A stretch of 64,000 nt of DNA, taken from NCBI GenBank assembly GCA_024803745.1, contig JANJXV010001829.1:1-64000 (forward strand), in the 5' to 3' direction. Positions 61,134 through 64,000 of the stretch are shown here, in pieces (position 1 is the stretch's first letter; each line of letters begins with the position of its first letter). The notes beneath the pieces are model-generated. The model was not told the DNA's origin. It saw only the letters and a program-made list of their open reading frames with translations, and did no database searches. The position numbers and the translations under genes were made by a program. Origin of the DNA: Megascapheus bottae. Lineage: Eukaryota; Chordata; Mammalia; Rodentia; Geomyidae.

Positions 61134-64000
61134 ATGGAGGTTTGTGAAGTCAAAAAGGTGGTGTGTAGTGTCACAAATGGAGGTTTGTTAACTCATAGAG
61201 TGGAGGTGTGTGAAGTCAAAGAATGCAGGTGTGTGAAGTCATCGAATGGAGGTGTGAGAAGTCATGGAATGGAGGTGTGTGAAGTCACAGAATGGAGGTG
61301 TGTGAAGTCAGAATGGAGATGTGTGAAGTCATAGAATGGAGGTGTGTGAAGTCAGAATGGAGGTGTGTGAACTCATAGATTGGAGGTGTGTGAAGTCACA
61401 GTGGAGGTGTGTGAAGTCATAGAATGCAGGTGTGTGAAGTCACAGAATCGAGGTGTGTGAAGTCATAGAATGGAGCTGTGTGAAGTCAGATTGGAGGTGT
61501 GTGAAGTCACAGATGGAGGTGTGTGAACTCAGAATGGAGGTATGTGAAGTCACAGAATGGAGGTGTGTGAAGTCATAAAATGGAGGTGTGTGAAGTCATA
61601 GAATAGAGGTGTGTGAAGTCATAATGTAGGGGTTTGAAGTCACAGAATGGAGGTGTGTGGAGTCACAGAATTGAGGTTTTTGAAGTCATAGAATGGAGGT
61701 GTGTGAAGTCATAAAATGGATGTTTGTGAAGTAAGAATGAAGGTGTGTTAAGTCATAGAATGGAGGTGTGAGAAGTCAAAGAATGGAGGTGTGTGAAGTC
61801 ATAGAATGGAGCTGTGTGATGTCAGAATGGAGGTGTGTGAAGTCATAGAATGGAGGTGTGTGAACTAACAATGGAGGTGTGTGAAGTCAAAGAATGGAGG
61901 TGTGTGAAGTCAAAGAATGGAAGTGTGTGAAGTCATAGAATGGAGGTGTGTGAAGTCATAGAATGGAGGTGTGTGAAGTCATAGAATGGAGGTGTGTGAA
62001 TTCACAGAATTGATGTTTGTGAAGTCAGAATGGAGGTGTGTGAGTCGGAATGGAGGTTTGTGAAGTCATAGAATGGAGGTGTGTGAAGTCATAGAATGGA
62101 GGCGTGTGAAATCATACAATGGAGGTGTGTGAAGTCACCGAATTGATGTTTGTGAAGTCAGAATGCAGGTGTGTGAAGTCACAATGGAGGTGTGTGAATT
62201 CAAAGAATGGAGGTGTCTGAAGTCACAGAATTGATGTTTGTGAAGTCAGAATGGAGGTGTGTGAAGTCAGAATGGTGGTGTGTGAAGTCATAGAAAGGAG
62301 GTGTGTGAAGTCATAATGCAGGTGTGTGACCTCATAGAATGGAGATGTGTGAAGTCACAGAATGGAGGTGTGTGAAGTCATAGAATGGAGGTGTGTGAAG
62401 TCATAGACTTGAGGTGTGTAAAGTCATAGAATGGAGGTGTGTGAAGTCATAGAATGGAGGTGTGTGAAGTCACAGAATGGAGGTGTGTGAAGTCACAGAA
62501 TGGAGGTGAGTGAAGTCACAGAATGGAGGTGTGTGAACTCACAGTGGAGGTGTGTGAAATCAAAGAATGGAGGTGTGTGAAGTCATAGAATGGAAGGGTG
62601 TGAAGTCATAGAATGGAGGTGTGTGAAGCCAGAATTCAGGTTTGTGAAGTCACAGAATTGAGGTGTGTGAACTTAGAATGGAGGTGTGTGAAGTCACAGA
62701 ATGGAGGTTTGTGAAGTCATAGAATGGAGGTGTGTGAAGTCATCGAATGGATGTTTCTGAAGTAGAATGAAGGTGTGTGAAGTCATAGAATGGAGGTGTG
62801 TGAAGTCAAAATGGAGGTGTGTGAACTCATAAAATGGAGATGTGTGAAGTCATGGAATGGAGGTGCGTGAAGTCCAAAAACGGAGGTGTGTGAAGTCCAA
62901 CGATGGTGGTGTGTGAAGTCACAGAATGGAGGTGTGTGAAGTCACATAACGGAGTTGTGTGAAGTCATAGAATGGAGGTGTGTGAAGTCACAGAATGGAG
63001 GTGTGTGAAGTCAAAGAATGAAAGTGTCTAAAGTCATAGAATGTAGGTGTGTGAATTCATAGAATGGAGGTGTGTGAAGTCATAGAATGGAGGTGTGTGA
63101 AGTCATAGAATGGAGGTGTGTGAAGTCATAATGGAGGTGTGTGAAGTCACAGAATTGAGGTGTGTGAAGTCACAGAATGGAAGTGTTTGAAGTCATAGAA
63201 TGGAGGTGTGTGAAGTCATAGAATGGAGGTGTGTGAATTCATAGATTGGGTGTTTGTGAAGTAAGAATGAAGGTGTGTTAAGTCATAGAATGGAGGTGTG
63301 TGAAGGCCCAGAATGGAGGTGTGTAAAGTCATAGAATGGAGCTGAGTGAAGTCAGAATGGAGGTGTGTGAAGTCATAGAATGGAGGTGTGTGTAGTCAAA
63401 AAATAAAGGAGTGTGAAGTCACAGAATGGAGGTCTGGAAGTCATAGAATGGAGGTGTGTTAAGTCACAGAATGGAGGTGTGTGAAATCAGAGAATGGAGG
63501 TGTGTGAACTCAGAATGGAGGTGTGTGAAGTCACAGAATGGAGATTTGTGAAGTCATAGAATGGAGGTGTGTGAAGTCATGGAATGGAGGTGTGTGAAGT
63601 CACAGAATGGAGGTGTGTGAAGTCAGAATGTAGATGTGTGAAGTCATAGAATGGAGGTGTGTGAAGTCAGAATGCAGGTGCGTGAAGTCACAGAATTGAT
63701 GTTTGTGAAGTCAGAATGTAGGTGTGTGAAGTCACAGAACGGAGATTTGTGAAGTCATAGAACAGAGGTTCGTGAAGTCATAGAATGGATGTTTCTGAAG
63801 TAAGAATGAAGGTGTGTGAAGTCATAGAATGGAGGTGTGTGAAGTCAAAATGGAGGTGTGTGAACTCATAGAATGGAGTTGTGTGAACTCATAGAATGGA
63901 GGTGTGGGAAGTCATGGAATGGAGGTGCGTGAAGTCAAAAAATAGAGGTGTGTGAAGTCAAAGAATAAAGGTGTGTGAAGTCACAGAACGGAGGTGTGTG
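61134..64000 (+). repeat. HOR copy, at least 2867 bp, cut by window end
   Basis: In register with 57831 at +3303 to +3305 (TGTAGGGG 58322/61625; AAGGCCCAG 59999/63303). L1 has the GTGAGAAG change plus a private AATGCAGG. Near 63360 it loses about 428 bp relative to the previous copy, passing straight to the GTAGTCAAAAAATAAAGG unit (63392 versus 60516). The array continues past the end of the window. Confidence 0.85.

Larger units (their letters stand above)
1..64000 (+). repeat. 23-bp satellite/minisatellite array filling the window
   Basis: The sequence is a continuous head-to-tail array of a 23-bp unit: AATGGAGG, then TGTGTGAAG, then TCATAG or TCACAG. Common variants lose 2 bp in the tail (GTCAGAATGG, GTCACAATGG, GTCATAATGG or GTCAAAATGG instead of GTCATAGAATGG), giving 21-bp units. 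Others carry GATGTTTGTG, GAGCTGTGTG, GGTGCGTG or GGTCTGGAAG. The consensus has 9 G, 7 A, 6 T and 1 C, so the plus strand is G-rich and almost C-free. All units lie in the same orientation. A 23-bp unit cannot hold a reading frame, and TGA and TAG lie in nearly every unit. Array ends are outside the window. It is certainly a tandem repeat; that it is a eukaryotic heterochromatic satellite is inference from size and HOR structure. Family and species are not recognised. Confidence 0.97.

Noticed and set aside
1..64000. CRISPR array
   Set aside because: Repeats of 21-23 bp abut directly; there are no unique spacers, no leader and no cas genes.
1..64000. Ribosome-binding sites (GGAGG followed by GTG) in every unit
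   Set aside because: GGAGG touches GTGTGTG by composition of the repeat, no usable frame follows, and the array is not prokaryotic in character.
1..64000. Telomeric repeat, rDNA spacer or CENP-B box
   Set aside because: No TTAGGG-type runs, no rRNA-like sequence, and no match to the CENP-B box core TTCG....CGGG in the units read. Location on the chromosome stays open.
1..64000. Inverted repeats or hairpin-forming arms
   Set aside because: The reverse-complement form of the unit (GACTTCACACACC) was not seen on the plus strand, so no large palindromes.
1..64000. AP-1 or CRE site in each unit (TGAAGTCA)
   Set aside because: TGAAGTCA differs from both TGAGTCA and TGACGTCA; exact forms were not seen in the units checked.

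Overview
The whole 64 kb window is one tandem repeat array. The founder unit is 23 bp: a head AATGGAGG, then TGTGTGAAG, then a tail TCATAG or TCACAG. It repeats head to tail with point variants and frequent 2-bp-shorter (21 bp) versions, which I estimate at about 2,800 units. Every unit I read points the same way. I found no unique-sequence island, no recognisable protein gene, no RNA gene, no transposon and no gap. The array runs off both ends of the window. An array of this size, organised in nested higher-order repeats (HORs), indicates a eukaryotic nuclear satellite or macro-minisatellite, in a pericentromeric, subtelomeric or interstitial heterochromatic block. I do not recognise the family and cannot name the species from the sequence.

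Layout. (1) 1-1799: diverged left part with two internal block duplications (offsets 1069 and 1517). (2) 1800-6590: a 2651-bp tandem duplication that is almost perfect (right copy truncated), followed by a smaller 514-bp-offset duplication to about 7524. (3) 2621-12016 and 12017-18903: two copies of a very large HOR. The start-to-start distance is 9396 bp; copy 1 carries about 3030 bp of extra duplication and lacks a 521-bp block that copy 2 has. (4) 16876-21640: a 2028-bp HOR in two full copies plus 709 bp of a third. (5) 21641-27388: transitional region. (6) 27389-39816: HOR copies of 5266 and 7162 bp, containing four tandem copies of a 744-bp module and several mosaic jumps. (7) About 38110-54730: the most homogeneous part, a two-part HOR of period 4775 bp made of alternating 2592-bp (alpha) and 2183-bp (beta) halves. 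(8) 54731-64000: HOR copies of 3100, 3303 and at least 2867 bp, the last two carrying a block that otherwise belongs to the far left of the window.

A 201-bp landmark module, which I call L1, occurs 15 times, starting at 10714, 17602, 19630, 22350, 27389, 32655, 39817, 42409, 44592, 47184, 49367, 51959, 54731, 57831 and 61134. It sets the register of the HORs. In the last eleven copies two or three base changes open a chance 66-codon reading frame that the older copies lack. I judge it non-coding.

The picture is of hierarchical amplification (23 bp, then 744 bp, then about 2.2/2.6 kb, then 4.8 kb) by unequal exchange and block conversion, with the newest homogenisation centred on 38-54 kb. 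Structural units add up arithmetically (for example 2772 = 2183 + 744 - 155), so most length differences are block gains or losses in 23-bp register. Nothing here shows genes working together. Possible roles (repeat RNA, protein-binding lattice, R-loop-prone DNA) are inference and are listed under findings.
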